Origin: Pezizomycotina sp. ARF18
Taxonomy: Eukaryota > Ascomycota
Reading direction: 5' to 3'
Assembly: GCA_002224055.1 (NCBI GenBank)
Contig: AZLU01000100.1
Coordinates: 1-64,000, forward strand
Length of the DNA stretch: 64,000 nt
In this document: positions 22,683 through 34,747 of the stretch, in pieces
How positions within the stretch are numbered: position 1 is the stretch's first letter
Layout of the letters: each line of letters starts with the position of its first letter
Translations under genes and position numbers: made by a program
Notes under the pieces: generated by a model
What the model was told of the DNA's origin: nothing
Database searches by the model: none
What the model saw: the letters and a program-made list of their open reading frames with translations, nothing else

Positions 22683-24200
22683 ATGGAGAGCAGACTGAGT
22701 TGGGGAGATGATGGCAACGCGAGGCTGCCCTGGATATTCTGTGGATGGTGAGGCTCAACTCGCGTTTTCACTAGCGGCTTTCGAGACAATGAAACTTTGG
22801 GAAAACGATTAACAAAGAATATAGGTAATATCAGAGCTCTGCGACGGCGACGCAAGCGCCCGTAAGACCCTCCGGACATGCCGCTACTAAACCGCAATAC
22901 TAGCGCCATAGCGACCCCGCTCCTGTTCAGAACGCTCACGTTGCACGCGGGACTCGAAAACTCGACGAACCAAATGAACAACCTCCTCGAGTCCTCGCTG
23001 GAGCTCCTGCAGCACGTCCGCGTCATAAAGATACCCTGGACCTCAGCGGTACCGTACTACCACATACACGGTCTAGGCCTCGCCGACCACGCGAAGATCT
23101 AGCGGTGAACTGGACGATGGAGGTGCTAGAGACGCACTCGACGCGCCTGAAGCGGGACATCTCTGCATTCGAAGCCGCGGCGTGGAACCTGTTCAACGCA
23201 TGTAAAGACCGGCTAGAGGAGATTATGGTCGACGCCGCAATACCGAACGTTGATACGAAAGTCCGGCACTGCGAAAAGATGAGGTTAAACATGAGCTCTA
23301 GGCTTTCTCAACCTTTTCGTGAGGCGTTAGCGGGGTTATCCTTGCCGAGCCTAAAAGCTTTTAGTATCACGGTAAATGATGTGACATCTATGCCTGAGTT
23401 GCGGCCTAGTTCGTCCGATGAGTCCGAGAAGCGATTTGACCGGAATATCATGCAGGTGGAGCGATTGGAGCTGAGATTTAGGAAAGTTGTGGATGACTTG
23501 AACGTCAGCCGTGGCCGCTTGGGACGTACAGGAGGACTGCCAGCTGGGACGAGCTCGACCGCTTACGACTGTACACATTTCAACCCATGGACAATCTGAA
23601 AGAATTAGTCATAGTGGCAGACTACCAGTTCCGCGACCTCGCAAAGTTCATCGTGCCAACGGCTCAACAAAAAATACGGAAGCTGTCGCTCGGGTCGCTA
23701 CGGCTAGATAAGTGCGCACAGGTAGTTGACATGCTGCGAAACCTGAGACTATACCTGGAGGATTTTGAAATGTGGGATACGACGATTAAGCAGGATATTA
23801 GTGGCGGCGCATACAATCCATCTCTACACGATCCCTGGAAGGCCGTCTTCGGTACCCTAGAGGTGTTTTGCTTGCAACTTGTCAGGGTCAGGTTTGATCA
23901 GTTAACGGACTTGACTTTCGACATCAACGACGATGATCCGCGGTGCACTATTCGCTCGTCGAGGAGTTATGGTTTCAATGGCGACGAGAAACGAGGGAGG
24001 ATGTCGTCTGTGCGGGACCTGTACATGTCAGAAGAGGAGTACGCGGCATTCGACGGCTTACGGGCAGTAATAACGAAGAGGAGGGGAGAGAGGGTCTGGA
24101 GAGAGAAGAGTGGATGGATCAGTGGGGTGCATGGTGGTATCGTAGGATGAGACTTCAAAAGACTTTGAGTTCCATCAAGGGGGTGGAGGTTGAGCAATGA
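22683..24200 (+). CDS. F-box domain protein with helical/LRR-like C-terminus
   Basis: Probable substrate adaptor of an SCF ubiquitin ligase. Exon 1 runs from MESRLSWGDDGNARLP to DILWM. A 77-base intron (22748-22824, GTGAGG...ATATAG) joins it to VISELCDGDASARKTLRTC, then LLNRNTSAIATPLLFRTLT, which together read as an F-box (LP-x-DIL...I-x-EL...LVNR...ATPLLF). The long remainder has leucine-rich segments typical of fungal F-box proteins: NLLESSLELLQHVRVIKIP, REALAGLSLPSLKAFSI, MDNLKELVIVADYQF, LSLGSLRLDKCAQVVDML, LEDFEMWDTTI, and an ending VEVEQ at 24200. About 460 residues, with four to five frame changes. Substrate unknown; no neighbour suggests one. Confidence 0.65.
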
Positions 24201-25284
24201 GGATCTTCATTACTACTCAATATCATAAATGGAGCAGCCACTGTTGATGAAAGGGCTTGTGCTCAATAAGTTATGTATGAATTTTTATAATGTTTAATTC
24301 TAATGAAGGTCGCCTTAGCCAACGCCGATCATTTTCCGCGCTGTACAATACCCATGTCTACACACGGTAACTTGTACACTCCATAGACGGCTCGCAGAGA
24401 TAATGTCCAAGCTTGGACATGTGGTCCGAACCTCAGAGTTCGTCCTCCTTGCTTGATAGCAATAATCCTGTTCAAAACTCACTTGCAAGCTCATAAATTT
24501 ATCGTTAACTCTTCAAGAGGCAAGAGAAACCCAGTTTAGCAGTTCCAGAGCATTTGAATAAAAGGAAGTCTCGAGTTTCTTAAAGCCACCTAGAACACTA
24601 AATGAGATGATGGATTTCGAGATGCAGTTCGGGTTTCCGCTATAACCTATACCTATTCTCTGAAAGCCAATGTCACGGCATCTTAAGGGCAACAGAGGCA
24701 ACAGCAACCATACCTCCCTCGTAATTTAGGCAGGTAAAGGATATTCTATTGCATAGCATATATACAGAGCTTGAAGTATGATTTGAAAGACGGAATCAGT
24801 CTTATGACATTTTCATGCCATCATAAGTCTGGTTGTCCTCCAGCTTACTCCGATTTATTTTTGTATAATATTTACAGTTACAAGTCTCGTGAAATCAAGA
24901 TATTGAAAAGGGAAAGAAAACATATGCTATAAAATTTGCTCGAGTTCTTCTTTTCACAAGTAGCATAACTAGGCTCCATCGCAGCCTTGGTGTCAAGTTA
25001 TGACATTGATAGCGTTACAAGGGGTTCCCTGAGCTGAACTTCGTTGCTTTCGGCAGCCGCTCAGCGTTATTAGCCGCGACTGGACAACGCCCAAACCCGC
25101 GGCCTCTCGATCCCGGTTCCATCACCAAAATTCACTTCCCCACTTTCTGATAACGTCTATTCTTCCTTAATTAGGAATTTCAGACGTTGTATACGAATTT
25201 GGAATTACTCCTATTCTCCTCGATTGACAGACGGCGGACTGGATTGAGGGTTTTGAGGTCTGTTAGGTGAATAACGTTCGCGAA
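24201..25284. other. Intergenic
   Basis: AT-rich; no gene recognised. Confidence 0.45.
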
Positions 25285-25842
25285 ATGTTACCGATCGAAC
25301 AGATGTCGCCTCCTGAAGTCGCCGCCTCAATCAGCAAACCAGGTTTCTCTTGCCAGGCTACTCATGGTCGACGAGAAGATGAGCCTCAACAGTTTTACCC
25401 ATGATTCGGTTCAGATAAAGGATGAAGATGAACCGCGGGACAGTCTATGGCATCCGAAAAGTGATCCGGGATTTTGGGCCTATCACCTGTGGTAAGCTAT
25501 TACTGGTTGCTACTGGTTATTATTAACCTTTTTCTGTGCGAGACATGGGGTTTAGCTATTCGCGACTTGCTTGTAACGAGCCGTGTAATCTTTCAGTAGT
25601 ACGAGATGTCTTCATGCCACTCAATCGTGCAATATTGAAGGGATTCGGAAGAGTATCTATTGAGGATAGGATGCGTCGTTCACTTGATTTCTTTTCGAAT
25701 TCTTATTTTATCCCGTGTCGTAGAGACCAAGATGATAATCGAGTTAAGAGTAGAAGACAAGGAGTCAAAACAAGTAACTCTCATCGTCGGATTGGAAGAA
25801 GCTAAGAATGCCTTCTACGAATACGGTAGACTACTTTCTTGA
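25285..25842 (+). CDS. Possible multi-exon hypothetical gene
   Basis: Weak candidate. A first segment from ATG 25285 reads MLPIEQMSPPEVAASISKPG. A neighbouring frame continues DSVQIKDEDEPRDSLWHPK and FWAYHLW up to a good donor (GTAAGC at 25491), with a pyrimidine-rich acceptor at 25596 (ATCTTTCAG). Downstream, one frame reads KMIIELRVEDKESKQVTLIV, then GLEEAKNAFYEYGRLLS to a stop at 25842. Composition looks protein-like, but I recognise no family and exon joining is uncertain. Confidence 0.25.
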
Positions 25843-25995
25843 AAAAGCACTTGATCTGAAGTTCAAACATCACAAGATAGACGATTCCGCTGTGCCCATA
25901 TTGAAGGTTCCGTGAACATCGGGCTTTACATCGTCAAGTGGCAGACAGGTCATCGAGTTTCCAAGGTTATATCGAGAACCGGCGGCCATCGTATT

Positions 25996-26001
25996 TATAA
26001 A
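25996..26001 (+). promoter_or_regulatory. TATA box (TATAAA) for the 26128 gene
   Basis: TATAAA 132 bases before the ATG. The stretch between is C/A-rich with CT blocks, like a strong fungal 5' UTR, and ends in a good start context (ctcaacATG). Confidence 0.5.
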
Positions 26002-26127
26002 GTCACACTCGTTGCCCGTTGTCGAGCATCAGTATGCTCATCTACATCCACAACCATCATCAAGCCACTCCCCCCAAAGCCTAAACACTCCCTTCTCCAA
26101 GTAAAACAAATCCACCATTCTCTCAAC

Positions 26128-26675
26128 ATGAAGTTCACCTCGCTCCTCATCGCCGCTCTAGCCAGCACCCTCGTCTCCGCTGCGCCCTTACTAGAACACT
26201 CTACTAAAGCCCCGCTCCGCTCAACTCCACCGCCGGCAGCGGAGGCTATCTCCGGTACCAGGGCTTCGACGGAACCCTACGTCTCTTCGCGGGGAGGACA
26301 AGCGCCAGCACGGCTTAAAGATCTTCGAGATGGTTAATTGCCCCGGAAATCCCAACCCGACACATTTTCATGGCGATATTAGCTTCGAGAGCGGTGTTAT
26401 GACTGTTAAAGGCAAGGATAGCTTTTTCATGTGTAATACGCAGAAGACGGATGGGACTGTTGTTGCGGCGTTGAACTGGGATAACACGGGAAGCGCGTAC
26501 TGGAAGGGCTGTGTGAAGGTTTCTGTTATTTCGGACGCAGGCGTAAGCTCTCTCGCATTTCGCCAAATCCGAAGTTATCGGTAGCAATGGATGTTGTATC
26601 GAGAAGACTATGAGGAAGAACAGATTTCAAACGTGGGATATGATGGATAGCGTCGTTTTATGTAGCTATGTTTGA
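26128..26675 (+). CDS. Small secreted protein (effector-like), family unknown
   Basis: The signal peptide MKFTSLLIAALASTLVSAAP is unambiguous. The mature part needs two frame changes and reads NSTAGSGGYLRYQGFDG, TLRLFAG, EDKRQHGLKIFEMVNCPGN, PTHFHGDISFESGVM, SFFMCNTQKTDGTVV and YWKGCVKVSVISDAG. A further change leads to FAKSEVIGSNGCCIEKT and a stop at 26675. About 180 residues with five or six Cys (NCP, MCN, GCV, GCC), likely disulfide-bonded outside the cell. I recognise no enzymatic motif; a role in host or substrate interaction is inference only. TATA box and 5' UTR look those of a well-expressed gene. Confidence 0.68.
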
Positions 26676-27293
26676 GTAGTATTCGGTCCACTTCAGCCTG
26701 ATAAATTAGATACGCTCTGAATATTCGAACCATTACCTTTTTCATGTTAAGTTGATGAATACCTGGCAGCTGCCAAGTCTGCCATTTATAGCAGACCACA
26801 CCATCTAGGTACAGCTGACTTCCATATGGATTAATACAGATATCGAGACGAAGAACACTCCTAAGCTATATTTACTTTACCATGAGGAGATCACGGAGCA
26901 AATTGCTTTCATTAGAGCCATCGATCAATTCTGCCTCTGGATTTGTGATTGTCAAATGGAACTCGGTTTCCGACGTTGATGTTAAAAATTTCATAAATTT
27001 TGTGTGGTATTTTCCATAAATTTGAAAAGGATTTCCAAAGCTTAAAAATTTCCCACCATCATGATCATGACAACACGAACAGCTAACCCATCCGGAGAGC
27101 ACTCAAACGCCGTACAAGACAAAAAAAAAAAAAAAAAAAAAAAAAAAACAAGCGTATCAACAAAGAAAAGTATAAGACATCTAAGTATCATCCTCAAATC
27201 CTTATTAAACCTCCATAATGTTTTTCGTCGAAGTTTGAAGTGGGGAAAACGCTCCGGTATTCGCCGACTTCAGCTACATTTTTTGCCCCAAGT
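26676..27293. other. Intergenic with A28 tract (27121-27148)
   Basis: Convergent 3' ends of the secreted protein gene and the sugar transporter gene. Holds a run of 28 A. Confidence 0.5.
27121..27148. repeat. Poly-A tract, 28 bases
   Basis: Direct reading of 28 A in the spacer between two convergent genes. Confidence 0.95.
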
Positions 27294-29023
27294 TTAAACC
27301 TTCTCAATGTTCTGCGTAGACCCCTTCCGGTATACATCCGCAACCTCCTGCGTCACAGATCTCTTCCTAAGGTACTCCGGAAGGTCTTCAACGCCTCCTT
27401 GGAAGTTGTCGTCCTTGACGCCGTTGCGGACATGAACCTCCGCCATTATAACCTTGTGCGCGTTCTTGACCGGTTTATACTGGAATAGCGCATCGATATC
27501 TTCGAGCGGTATGCCCTTAGTTTCAGGTACAAGGAAGTATATGTATATGACCGACAAGACCATTAAAGTGGCGAAGAAAATGAATACTCCGTAGCCCATT
27601 TTCGCGAACATTTGCGGCGTAAACGAGCAATCAAGAAGTTGAAGAGCCAGTTCGAAGCCGCGGCGAAGGCCTGGGTCAACGTCCGGATATGTTGATCGAA
27701 CACTTCCGCGTTGAAGACCCACGGTGTTCCGTTCTGCGTCATTCCGTTAGTGATATCTGCTCAGGACGATACTCTAAATAAGTTAGAAGTTAAGAAAACG
27801 TACCCAGCTCGGGAATAGAAGCAGACCCAGAGGTACAGGAAGAACATCCCGGCGATGCTTCCGCCCTGGACGGTGTCGCTAGTGTTCTTTGCCGGATCGG
27901 CGATTTTGATATACGCGCCGATAGCATACATGCAGATTCCACCGCCCAGACCACCGTACATGAGCATGGAACGGCGACCGACCTTGTCAACAAGAGCGAA
28001 GAGCCAGACAATTGTCGCGACGGTCTTGATGACACCGAAGATACCCGTAGAGAAAAGGCTAGCAGACGTTCCCTTGACACCGATCTGCTTGAACACCGTC
28101 GGTGAGTAGTAGTTGATAGCATTGATTCCGGAACCGTTCTGCCAGGCGAAAAGGGAAACACCGAGGGCCATTCTTCCGATAAGATCCTTACGAGAGAACA
28201 ATGCCTTGAAAGGCGCGAAGAAGCCGTGGCCGATGGATTGAACCTGCTCCTCGTACGCGACGTCCATGGAGTGGATTTCTTCGATCATGTACTGCTCCGA
28301 AGAGTTCAGCTTGCGGAAGTACTCGAGATTATTGATCGCCTTGTCGCGGCGGTTATTGTCCAAAAGCCAGCGCGGGGATTCCCTGATCCACAACGAACCA
28401 GCGAGGAGAATACCTCCGGGAACAAGTTGGATAGCAAAAGGAATCAACCACTGCCGGTGGCTCGGGTCATATTTTGCTGCACGCCGTAGGGGATCCAGAA
28501 GCCTACAAGGCCGCCGATTTGCCATCCTAATTCGTAAATACCCACGAGTCTTCCTCGAATCGCCGGCGGCGCTATCTCGGCGACGTAGATTGGTGTAAGG
28601 TTAGATGCAGCGCCGACGCCCAGTCCAGCGATCGCGCGCCGGCGTAAAGTATCCCGAGACCGCGGCTGTGTGTAGCGCCGAGCTGTAGTCCTGCTCCGAG
28701 CGTGAAGCACAGCGCAGCCGCGAAGAGGCCCCACTTCCGACCGAGCTTTTGTCCAAAAATGTAACCCATGAAAGCGCCGAAGAAACACCCTGCTTGGTAG
28801 GTAGACACGATGTTCGCGTTCTCAAAGTTGTAACGTGAGGCGGAAAGCTTGTCGAGTCCGAATTCAGATTTGAAGGCCGGCAGGGCAATCGTACCACCGA
28901 TGAAGGCAGAGTCGTACCCGATCATGACTGAGGCGAAGGACGCGATCGCGGCGGAGGCATAGAGGCGCCAGTTGTAGACGCACTTCGGCGTCGGGCGATC
29001 CTCGACAAGAGTTAGGAGACCAT
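27294..29023 (-). CDS. MFS sugar/quinate-type transporter
   Basis: Major facilitator sugar-porter family, 12 helices, plasma membrane. N-terminus MGLLTLVEDRPTPKC (one base missing near the ATG at 29023), then YNWRLYASAAIASFASVMIG, GYDSAFIGGTIALPAFKSEF, the loop GQKLGRKWG (G-R-K-x-G motif), YVAEIAPPAIRGRLVGIYEL and QIGGLVGFWIPYG. The central part holds WIRESPRWLL, GVSLFAWQNGSGINAINYYS and DKVGRRSMLMYGG. An intron near 27755-27805 (GTACGT...GAGCAG) is followed by QNGTPWVFNAEVFDQHIRT, FFATLMVLSVIYIYFLVPET and KGIPLEDIDALF. PETKG-PLE-D-LF is the family end signature, and the wording is closest to quinate permeases (QutD/QA-Y), though the substrate is inferred. About 540 residues with two to three frame changes. 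No quinate-pathway gene is adjacent. Confidence 0.87.
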
Positions 29024-29200
29024 GTTTATTTTTTTTTTTTTTTTTTTTTTTATGTCGGCGTAAAATCCTTTTTTGTATTTGTCGATTTTGAATGTTCCTC
29101 TTATGTTCGTTCTATTGATATTCAAAGATATCAAGAGGAAGGCTGCTTGATGATGATGATGATGAGAAGTTGGGATGACCAGGAAGGAAGGTGAGCGCCA

Positions 29201-29208
29201 GTTATATA
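29201..29208 (-). promoter_or_regulatory. TATA box (TATATAAC) for the sugar transporter gene
   Basis: TATATAAC on the minus strand about 180 bases before the ATG at 29023. The 5' UTR region contains a short TGATGA repeat and a 23-T tract (29029-29051). Confidence 0.45.
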
Positions 29209-31585
29209 CTGCCATCCTTGTTCCTATCTAATGTACCCCATCGGCCAGCCTGCTTAACATCACGAAAGTGAGTCTGGGCTTGCTTCCCCGACTCGATATC
29301 CCGACTTTGGCACACTTTAGCACACTTTTATTACCCCAATAAAAAAACAAGGAACCAGAAAAACGCGGGGTGATGCGGGATCACGTGGCGGTCTTTGGTC
29401 GTCTTTGGGGGCTCGTAGGCGGATGGGCTCTTTTGGGCCTGTTCCGTACCCAAGAGCTCGAGAGAACGACCGGCTAAAGGATATCCTACCGCTTCGAATT
29501 CGACTCGACGGTTGAAGATATTGCCAGCCGACACGAGGTGCCGTCGGCGAATGAGGATGGGGGGGATCTCCACTCTAGTGGCATGCTTGCCCAGCCAGAA
29601 CTTGGAAGTAGTTCTCCGCAGAGACATTACTCGAGTCGGGGTACATAAAGTGGCTTTTTCTTAGCGTGGAAAAGTGATCATCCGACCCGTTCGTTCCCTT
29701 GGAAGATACTTGAGTTCAGAGTACCTGAATAGAGGGCCAGTCGCGGAAGAAAAACATTCCTCCGTAGTAGTAGTTGTGGTGACTGTTTACCCCGAGGTAA
29801 TGCCCCAATTATCACTTGGCGCCCCCGAAGAAAAGATCCGCGACAAACCGCGCAATGAGGGAGATGGGTGATATCGGTTCGTCGATTCCTCGAAACCTTC
29901 CGGGGAAAAGTGTTTTGCCTAAACCGCTACCTAGGGACATTTGATATATATATATATTTTTCAGGTACGCAGACGCGTGGACCGGTCGTCGAGAGATTAT
30001 AGAACATGATGTCCACGCGACGACAACGTTTCGAAACCCAAAGGCGGAGAAGAATATCCGGGGTTAAGTAAGACCCAAGAGATTGGCGAAAAACGACGTT
30101 TTCGAATCGAGAACTCCAGAATCAAAAAAGTCCTCGGTTGTTCGGTAAACCTCGCGAGTCCGCTTCATATTGTTAACTTGGGGCTTACGATTAATTGGGC
30201 CGAGCGGGTGGGAGAGTGCGGAGAGTGCTTACTTTCAAAGTGGAGAGGAAAAGATGGAGAATACAACCGTAATCTTCCTCGCAGAAAAAGGCCTATCTCA
30301 CGCCAATGCTAGGAACACGCGCGGGGGGACGAAAATTCATGATTGGCACCCTAGAGAAGCATATGCCGAAAGCAACGGCCGGGGCGCTCAGGAGAAAGAA
30401 GACAGTGGGCGCCCCCGCAATAGTGGATGCGTTATCGTCCAAATATCCGTCCAGATATTATCAGCATCCGGAGAGAGATCCTGCACGACAAATTACCTCA
30501 CAGTCTAGGTTGATTTCCCGCACGTATCTAAAACGGCAGAACAGCCATTCTGCTGATTGCGATAGGTGCCAGAGGCTCTTCTGCGCTCGATTCTATCTCA
30601 GTGTAGGTTACTAGCTCTAGGAAAAGCAAATAAGCAGCTCTGTTGAGACCCTATTGATCGACATAGAGTTGCAGTGGTACGTGTTTTATAGATCTGAACC
30701 ATTCATTCCTCCGAGTGCTTTATATTTTCTCTTTACTATTTTTTATCATCCTTATAGTTTATATCAATACCTTTCAATTATCTCAAGACAGGGCTAGTAC
30801 TTCGCATCTTAGACTCAACAGATTCCTTGATCGTGGTTATCTTTATTCTCGTCCCTCAACGTTTCTCGACCCGAAAACGCTCGCTCGTGCTAAGTCCTGT
30901 CTTTTGCTATTTAACGAAAAAGGTCGAAAAGGAACCAGGGTTATAACTCATGAATATACCAAGATTGGTTTAAAGACTAGATAGCAGCGTATTTCATCAG
31001 TTTGGATGTGTATTCTTCCGAACGTCTCTGGGACGATGAACCCAAGATCAAATATCAGCTGTGAGATACTGGACCCCCATATTAAGATATTCCAGAATTG
31101 AATTGTTGGATACAATTCTAACCTAAAGCTGATTTTCTATTTCTTTGCCAATATAAATGGATCTTATCATGAAAGTAAACCGTTTGTCAAGGCGCCTTTA
31201 CAACGGCTTAGAGTATATGAGCCATCATCCACCCTTACTGCGGACTTAAGCACGTCTTATAATATTTTATTTTCTCCCACATTTTTGAAATTTCCACGAC
31301 TTGAGCTTCAATTTAATTCTTTATAGCTTACTCGTTCAGACTTCATAGCGAAAAGCTGAGTAGTTAGGTTGTAACTGCTTATCACGTCTCCGAAACATTT
31401 ATGCTACATCGGGACTTTTTTCACCGATTCTTATGGATCAGATGACGTGACACAAATACTAGGATTTATGTTAACAAAAGAAAGAAAGGTTTGATTCATA
31501 TTATAGTCTAGATCGAACTCTCCAGCCATCGCTACTGCACATAACGTACACAAACCCTCTAACGAAAGAAAAAAAAATCAGAACA
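29209..31585. other. Intergenic, 2.4 kb
   Basis: Several open frames near 29331-29627 and 30170-30985, none with a recognisable motif or consistent structure. A short inverted repeat (gcgtggac / gtccacgc) lies near 29975 and 30012. No gene called. Confidence 0.4.
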
Positions 31586-33252
31586 CTAAAACTCCCTCCT
31601 CTCCCCTCTCCGGGACTTATTCATCCCCGCCGTAGCCTCATAGCTAGCCTCATCGCTGCTGTCCCCTCGCACATCCTCCTCATCCTCCATCTGCAACCCC
31701 TCTAACTCATCCTTCAGCGTTCGCATATCCCCCTTGACACCCTCGCGCTACTGCTACCTACGGTACTACGGCTCATCCGCTGCCCCTTTCGTCTAATACT
31801 CTCATAGTCTTCTTCTTCCTCTATATCAGAATGATCACGAGTGGGCGTAGACGAAGAGCTATCGTCCGTAACGTCCACGGCGTGTTGTAGCACCAACACT
31901 CGCGGTACTCCTTTCTTACGGATTTGCTTTGATCAAGGTTGAGAACGCCGGGAAACAGGTCAGGAGCAGAATTAAATCTACTTCGAGCAGGCTCATGATA
32001 TATATCAGGCTGATATTTGCATCGACGATAGCGGCCGTCGAGCTCGCTGTTTGGTCGTACACGGCGCGAACGATGGCGGTTACGCAAGCGCTATGCTTTC
32101 CATTAGCACCGTGATAGATCTCCTTGACGTAAGTGTGGACGGCAAAACTCACAGTACACCAACCCACCACGCTGCAAACATGCCCCACTTCTCCCACGCC
32201 ACCATCGGAGCGATCGTAACTTGAACTGTCGCCACAGACACGCTCCTCGTCTCCTTCGAACTCCCTGCTGCGGCTGGCTTATACCTGCCTACTCCATCTT
32301 CGCCTTTGTTTACAGCTAGGTTCGTGTCGATGGCGAGGAGAGTCAGGTCTAGCAAGACCCCAATGCACCCCACTACCTTCTCCGTCGCGACGCGATGTAC
32401 GTAGCACATAGCATCCAACGGAGCCTTCCAAAAGCTGACTGGGTGAGAGCACTGGAAGGCCACGACGCAGAAGGAAACGAGCAGGACGGCCACATTCCCT
32501 GCGTTCAGGAAAAATATGGTGTAACGTTTTCCTGGGATGCGGATGAGAACAGCGATATCAGGCACGACCGGGCTAGGAATACCGAGACGGCGTAGAGCAC
32601 GTCGGAGGTGTACAGCGTTTTTAGGAGCGATTTGTAGGAGGCGTATGTTTGCGAGTAGATCGGGCACGTTAGGCATCCTACGATAGCACATGTTAGCGAT
32701 CGCTCCGATGGACTTTGGAAACGAAAGAGAAGGGATAATCACCGTCGGCCTCCGCCGCGAGACCGTAAATTGCAAACAGCGTCGTCAGGACAAGACCCAG
32801 CAACAAACACAGGTCTGCCCACCCCCGCTCTCGCGGACGCTCTTGCACCACCCTTCCCTCCTCACACCCCGCGCCCAAAACCGCGCGGCGATGGAAACCA
32901 TCGTCACGACCATAAGCGCCGACGCAATGCCAATGAACACACCCTGGTTCCCGCTTCGCGCCTCGACGGCGGAGAGGAAGACATGCAGTATGTGAACGGA
33001 CTCGGAAGCATCGACGTCGCCAGCGAGGAAGTAGTGCCTGTCGTACAAGTTCCTCGCTTCGTAAAGCGCGGGAACTAACGTGTCGGTTACATTGTTGGAC
33101 GTATTGTGCGATGCCAGGAACCCCGTAACGGTTTGGAACATGTTCGTATTGTCTCCGGTCATGTTTAGGCCTCGTAGGAGGAGGCCGAGCTGCAGGAGCT
33201 GGTTCTGTTTCCCGCCGAAGATGGCAATCTCATGGTCTGACGCGTAAAACAT
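31586..33252 (-). CDS. Rhodopsin-domain (SAT4/PTH11-like) protein with N-terminal ectodomain
   Basis: Starts MFYASDHEIAIFGGKQNQLL. The first 105 or so residues form a polar segment with three N-glycosylation sites (NMTG, NTSN, NVTD). Then come membrane helices: GVFIGIASALMVVTMVSIAA, LCLLLGLVLTTLFAIYGLAA, SDVLYAVSVFLAL and NAGNVAVLLVSFCVVAFQCS, followed by HPVSFWKAPLDAMCYVHRVA, VVGCIGVLLDLTLLAI, IVRAVYDQTASS and SLLEVDLILLLTCFPAFSTL. The CSHPVSF block, the LDL helix and the E-V-D/N-L...P-A end are SAT4/PTH11 hallmarks. The cytosolic tail is acidic, Ser-rich (DIEEEEDYESIRRKG) and ends near 31586 with KSRRGERREF. About 540 residues with several frame changes; introns not resolved. Candidate receptor, ligand unknown. 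Confidence 0.74.
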
Positions 33253-34747
33253 ATTTATTCAATTTTATATAATTTTTTCTTCCTATGCCGGTGATACCGG
33301 TGATAGAAGAAAAAACGCACTGCGGAGACGATTGGTTAAAGTATTATTGTCGGTCAGACACGAGGAGGAGGAGTGTGCAGGGTGACATAATCCGGCTCCT
33401 TTTACTCAAGTCCTGTGATCAAACGACAATAATCGTGAAATCCTTTGATGAAAATATCTAGAGTTAGGAAATACAAAGGAATGCAATGAGCGTCACAGTT
33501 TGTTGCGAAGCTCTGGAGCTGGTGTAACTGCGATAAGGAAACGCAAAGGAGTGTATAACTGAAGCTTGTAGTAATGTTTGTTAGTAAATGAGAAAGAAAA
33601 AGAACGACAAAAGAGATGATAGGGAGAGATAACAACCAGTGTAAGCAAATAGACAGAGAGCGATAGCGACGCTGCAGAGGCTTCCGTTCCTTTATATCCT
33701 GAACTGAAGGACCAAGTATTTTGCTGGCAATTATATGTGCTCAGATGCATAGGCGCCCGGGTCGTCTAATACGAGGTGGCCGGGGCGAATGAGAGGCAAA
33801 CAACACAATTACAACTGCAGCAAAACGAGTCCGCATTTTGTGAAAAGAAAAAAAAAAACCTGGCAAAGCTGTTGTATCCTTTGGTCTTTGGCCTATCACC
33901 AGTGATGGCAGGCAGGAAAAGGATCGCCAAAAGTTCCGGATGCGGCATTCGCGAAGAATCGACGCATCGTGTTCACTGGTGATAGCGTGAGCGGCGAAAA
34001 GCGGCTGCAATAGGTATATCGCCGGATCCGGCATATCGTCTGCTTATCAAGGAACCGCAAACGAGGGAAAAGAAAACAAAAAACAAAGGCAGTAAAAGCC
34101 GCATTTATACCTGCGTATCTGTATGATAGAGTATGGAACGATATCGGAAAGGGGGGTCTGATCGCAGACTGCATGGTCGTACATCGGGAAGCTTTTCCGA
34201 TGAATGGGGAATAATACGTATTGGTATTGGCATTGGCATTGGCATTGGTATTGGCTGCTCGAATCTGGAGATCTAGAACATTGCCTTAAAAGGAAGATCC
34301 CAAGTATTCTTCACGATCACGGAAACCCCGAACAGTATTATAATATTCATCATGTTCGTATTCTTTTTTAAGGCACGGGAAATTTTTTTCAAGGATCAGG
34401 ATTGGAGAATTGCCTTATGCAAGGACAGGTTTAAAATCTTGATAGGTGCAGACTCTTAGGCGCTGAGTCACGAGAGAACTTTTAGTAGTAGTAACAAGAG
34501 GATACAGAAGATACCTATACCAATGAGGAACGCATCCAAAGCCAGAAATCATAAATGCGTATGTACAACAAAAATGCTATGAATGGTTGTTTTATAATGA
34601 TCATCATGAACAGTCGTTAGAAATGCCGGAAGTTAACACCAGAGAACCAGGGGACAATTATAGAAAAGAAAGGCTATAACAATGTATAAAACGAGAACGT
34701 GCCAAATGAGCCCTATGCTATCCTCGTAACCTTAAACAACAACCTCC
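33253..34747. other. Intergenic
   Basis: No gene recognised. Contains the hexanucleotide repeat at 34219 and the promoter side of the receptor gene. Confidence 0.45.
34219..34255. repeat. Hexanucleotide microsatellite, (T/C)ATTGG x6
   Basis: Six imperfect copies alternating tattgg and cattgg over 37 bases. Confidence 0.9.
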
